From assembly GCA_903924005.1 (NCBI GenBank), contig CAIXZV010000200.1, positions 1 through 8,196 on the forward strand: a stretch of DNA of 8,196 bases. The letters run 5' to 3'. The position numbers and the translations under genes are program-made. How positions within the stretch are numbered: position 1 is the first letter of the stretch; each line of letters begins with the position of its first letter. The DNA comes from an uncultured Chloroflexota bacterium (GTDB taxonomy: Bacteria > Chloroflexota > Limnocylindria > Limnocylindrales > CSP1-4). Shown here piece after piece: positions 6,390-8,196 of the stretch. A model generated the notes under the pieces. The model was not told the origin of the DNA, did not search any database, and worked only from the letters and a program-made list of their open reading frames with translations.

Positions 6390-6809
6390 TCAGGGCGCGC
6401 AGTCGCCCGGCTCGAAGCTCGGATTCTCCTGGGGCAGGCCAGGCGGCGGTGAGTCGCCGATGTACATCAGCAGCGTCCCGCAGGACAGCTTGGTCTCAGA
6501 GCGCACTTGGGTCATGGCGCCGCCCGGGCCAGGAACACCGTCGCTCGCGCTGACGCGCATCGTCGCCAGCACGCGGCCGGAGGCGGTCCTCGCCTCCACG
6601 ACCCAGGGTCGCGCGGGCAGCATCGAGAACTCGATTGACCGCCGCTCCTCGCCCGGAGCCAACTGCAGTGCGACGCCGCCGTTCACGGTGACGGTCAGGA
6701 CGAGCGTCGTTCCGTTCTGAACGGCCATGGAATGGAGCGGCATCGGCGTGGGCGCACAGGCAGACAGCAGAAGCACAAAGCCGGCAGCTTGCGCCAAGCG
6801 TTGTTGCAT
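6390..6809 (-). CDS. Small putative lipoprotein of unknown function
   Basis: This 139-aa exported protein has a short signal (MQQRLAQAAGFVLLLSAC) ending in the lipobox LSAC, with C18 as the probable lipidated residue. The mature part is rich in beta-strand patterns (TTLVLTVTVNGG, RPWVVEARTASGRVLATMRV), contains proline/glycine turns, and has two later cysteines, C110 and C137, that could form a disulfide. No enzyme motif is visible. The frame is open up to 6941, but that extension overlaps the diguanylate cyclase gene and is Arg/Pro-rich. I chose the ATG at 6809 because it puts the lipobox at the normal distance. It begins 25 bp after the cyclase stop codon on the same strand, so co-transcription is likely. 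Function is unknown. Confidence 0.72.
   Translation of the reverse strand: MQQRLAQAAGFVLLLSACAPTPMPLHSMAVQNGTTLVLTVTVNGGVALQLAPGEERRSIEFSMLPARPWVVEARTASGRVLATMRVSASDGVPGPGGAMTQVRSETKLSCGTLLMYIGDSPPPGLPQENPSFEPGDCAP
6393..6408. other. Short hairpin at the tmk/lipoprotein convergent junction
   Basis: GGGCG (6393-6397) and CGCCC (6404-6408) form a 5-bp stem with a 6-nt loop, inside the last codons of the lipoprotein gene and just after the tmk stop codon. There is no T-run on either strand, so it is a poor intrinsic terminator. It is the only candidate at a junction where the two stop codons are 4 bp apart. Confidence 0.2.
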
Positions 6810-6834
6810 CACACCCGCCAGACGCGGGCCGCGG

Positions 6835-7845
6835 TCAGCCGGCCTCGGCGATGGACGCGCTGCGGCCGGAACCGTCCAGCGCGGTCCGCGCGGCGGCGAG
6901 CAGCGTCTCAGCGTCCGCCCCATCGTGCGGGAACCGCGCAATCCCGGTGCTCACCGAGACGGGCGCACCGCCAACAGGGTCCAGCGCAGCAACCCCGTCG
7001 CGTACCCGACGGGCAATCGTCACGCCACCGGCGGCGCCCGGCGCCACCAGCAGGAATTCATCGCCGCCGGCGCGCGCAATCGTGTCCACGATCCGGACAC
7101 TCTCCGCAAGCACGGCCGCCACACGCCGCAGCACGACATCGCCTGCCCGGGAGCCGGCCCGCTCGTTCAAGGCGCGGAACCCATCCACATCCAGGATGGC
7201 CACGGAGACCTCGGTCCCCTGGCGCTGTGCCCGCGCAAGCTCCAGGTCCAGCACCCGGCGAGCGACACGCTCGTTTGGCAGCCCGGTGAGCGCATCCGCA
7301 TGGGCAGTCCGCTCGCTCCAGTCAACCTCTTCGGCGGCCAGCGACGACAGCCGGAACGCCGCCAGCGCAGCAGCGGCCATATCGGCCACGGCGACCAGCA
7401 GGGTCTCTTCGCCGGTGTCCACGTTGTGCGAGCCCGCCCAGCCAAGGGTCAGCACGCCCACGCAGGCTTCCACTCCTCCGCCGGACGCCACAACAAGCGG
7501 CAGGTCCACGCCCGTCATCGGCCCACCATCGGGGCCAGCCGCGACGCGGCCAAGCGTGCCGGTCCGGTCCAGCGCCGCAACGTTGATTGGATGCTCTGGA
7601 TCGCCAGCGACGGTCTCGGAGAACGCGCCAGCTTCAGCGGCCGTCATGCCCACGGTGAGGAGCAGTTCAAGCGCCGAGCCATCGGGTGCCAGCGCAAACA
7701 CGGCCGCAGCCGACGCGCCAACCGCGGCCGTGCCCGCCTCAACGATCACGGCGAGGGCAGTGTCAAGGTCTGCGGCGCGCGCAAGCGCTGCAGCACCCGC
7801 CGAAAGCACGGACAGTGCGCCGGCGCTACCGGTGGTATCGGTCAC
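6835..7845 (-). CDS. GAF-GGDEF diguanylate cyclase
   Basis: This 336-aa soluble protein is predicted to make cyclic di-GMP from two GTP. The N-terminal half (about 10-165) has the length and alternating hydrophobic pattern of a GAF sensor domain. Its ligand is unknown and no membrane segment is present. The C-terminal GGDEF domain starts at DALTGLPNER (184-193), continues with the metal-binding LDVDGFRALN (218-227, D219), and has an intact GGDEF motif at 260-264. RIVD (251-254), five residues before GGDEF, is a complete inhibitory I-site, implying product feedback. STGIARFP (299-306) completes the domain. The start is GTG at 7845, because GGGAGGG ends 4 nt upstream. A longer frame from 7923 has no such site. 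The lipoprotein gene follows 25 bp downstream. It is divergent from the c-di-AMP receptor gene. Confidence 0.94.
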   Translation of the reverse strand: MTDTTGSAGALSVLSAGAAALARAADLDTALAVIVEAGTAAVGASAAAVFALAPDGSALELLLTVGMTAAEAGAFSETVAGDPEHPINVAALDRTGTLGRVAAGPDGGPMTGVDLPLVVASGGGVEACVGVLTLGWAGSHNVDTGEETLLVAVADMAAAALAAFRLSSLAAEEVDWSERTAHADALTGLPNERVARRVLDLELARAQRQGTEVSVAILDVDGFRALNERAGSRAGDVVLRRVAAVLAESVRIVDTIARAGGDEFLLVAPGAAGGVTIARRVRDGVAALDPVGGAPVSVSTGIARFPHDGADAETLLAAARTALDGSGRSASIAEAG

Positions 7846-7849
7846 GAAA

Positions 7850-7856
7850 CCCTCCC
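7850..7856 (-). promoter_or_regulatory. Shine-Dalgarno site deciding the cyclase start
   Basis: The minus strand reads GGGAGGG-TTTC-GTG, an almost ideal ribosome-binding site. It selects the GTG at 7845 over the upstream GTG at 7923 and removes 26 residues of unlike composition. It also shows that this gene has a leadered mRNA, unlike its plus-strand neighbours. Confidence 0.8.
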
Positions 7857-7968
7857 TCGAGCCCCGTCCGGCGCATGTGGGAGCGTGTCGCTGCCGCCAA
7901 GACTGGGTGCCGGGATCGTACACCGGCGCCGCTGACAGACGGGTATCGTCGTGCGCTCCTCAACCGGT

Positions 7969-7974
7969 TAGACT
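7969..7974 (+). promoter_or_regulatory. -10 box of a probable leaderless promoter for the c-di-AMP receptor gene
   Basis: TAGACT is 6 nt before the GTG at 7981, and no ribosome-binding site lies between. The 8-bp palindrome AACCGGTT (7962-7969) abuts and overlaps it by one base and could be an operator, but this is speculative. The -35 region is not clear. Confidence 0.5.
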
Positions 7975-7980
7975 CCCCGC

Positions 7981-8196
7981 GTGAAACTCGTCGTCTGCAT
8001 TGTCGGGAGCGAGGATGCCGGCACCCTCGTGGATGCCCTCCTTGCCGCTGAGCACCGCGCCACGCGCCTGAACTCCTCGGGCGGGTTCCTCAAGAAATCC
8101 AACGCCACCGTCATGGTTGGCGTGGAGGACGAGGACGTGGACGAGGTGATGGCCCTTGTCCGCGACACCTGTCGCCCGCGGACCCAGATTGTCAAC
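7981..8196 (+). CDS. darA: Cyclic-di-AMP receptor, DarA/PstA (YaaQ) family, 5' part
   Basis: The first 72 codons of a PII-like cyclic-di-AMP-binding protein are present and the window end cuts the gene. Family members are trimeric cytoplasmic sensors of about 110 residues. The sequence opens MKLVVCIVGSEDAGTLVDAL, the typical first strand and helix. It continues with HRATRLNSSGGFLKKSN (25-41), in which R26, T28, GGFL (34-37) and N41 fall where the nucleotide-contacting loop lies in known DarA/PstA proteins. VMVGVEDEDVDEVMALV (44-60) is the next conserved strand and helix. The GTG start follows a TAGACT box by 6 nt. In Bacillus this gene lies directly after tmk. Here two opposite-strand genes separate them. 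The output pathway of the receptor is not known from this sequence. Confidence 0.93.
   Translation, partial: MKLVVCIVGSEDAGTLVDALLAAEHRATRLNSSGGFLKKSNATVMVGVEDEDVDEVMALVRDTCRPRTQIVN

Noticed and set aside
7846..7923. Longer cyclase start at 7923
   Set aside because: The extension has no Shine-Dalgarno sequence and no domain content, while GGGAGGG stands directly before the GTG at 7845.
6727..7984. Two long plus-strand frames across the diguanylate cyclase gene
   Set aside because: They are complementary-strand shadows. The minus-strand product has an intact GGDEF domain and ribosome-binding site.
1..8196. Mobile elements, CRISPR arrays, tRNA or rRNA genes
   Set aside because: No transposase or integrase motifs, regularly spaced repeats, or tRNA/rRNA-like sequences were seen. 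The only tandem repeat is coding and local.

Overview
The window is GC-rich (my impression is 65-70 % G+C), densely packed and bacterial. No RNA genes, insertion sequences, integrases or CRISPR repeats were found. Three features point to a high-GC, deep-branching aerobic lineage such as Chloroflexota, with Actinomycetota as the alternative. These are a membrane-bound group 1 [NiFe] hydrogenase, a DarA/YaaQ-type cyclic-di-AMP receptor near tmk, and several apparently leaderless genes with a TANNCT box 6-7 nt before the start codon. The assignment is inference from gene content only.

Positions 292-4949 (+) form a hydrogenase operon of five tightly spaced genes. They are a Tat-exported small subunit (hyaA-like), the catalytic large subunit (hyaB-like), a four-helix b-type cytochrome (hyaC-like), the nickel chaperone HypA, and a HyaD/HybD-type endopeptidase that trims the large-subunit C-terminus. 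The first four genes overlap or sit within 9 bp of each other. The expected path is H2 oxidation outside the membrane, electrons through three Fe-S clusters to haem b, then to quinone. HypA and the protease serve nickel insertion and final processing. The hypBCDEF genes are not in the window. Position 87 of the small subunit, where a proximal-cluster cysteine is expected, is asparagine.

Positions 4990-5678 (+) hold two small genes coupled by an ATGA overlap: a four-helix membrane protein of unknown function and a small protein resembling degenerate GIY-YIG domains. The membrane protein has the best promoter seen here (TTGACT, 16 bp, TACGCT), placed so that the transcript would start at or next to the ATG.

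Positions 5717-8196 hold thymidylate kinase (+), then a minus-strand pair read leftward (a GAF-GGDEF diguanylate cyclase followed by a small lipoprotein), then the start of a cyclic-di-AMP receptor gene (+) cut by the window end. In Bacillus tmk and darA (yaaQ) are adjacent. Here the c-di-GMP gene pair lies between them, and its upstream gene shares a 135-bp divergent intergenic region with the c-di-AMP receptor gene.
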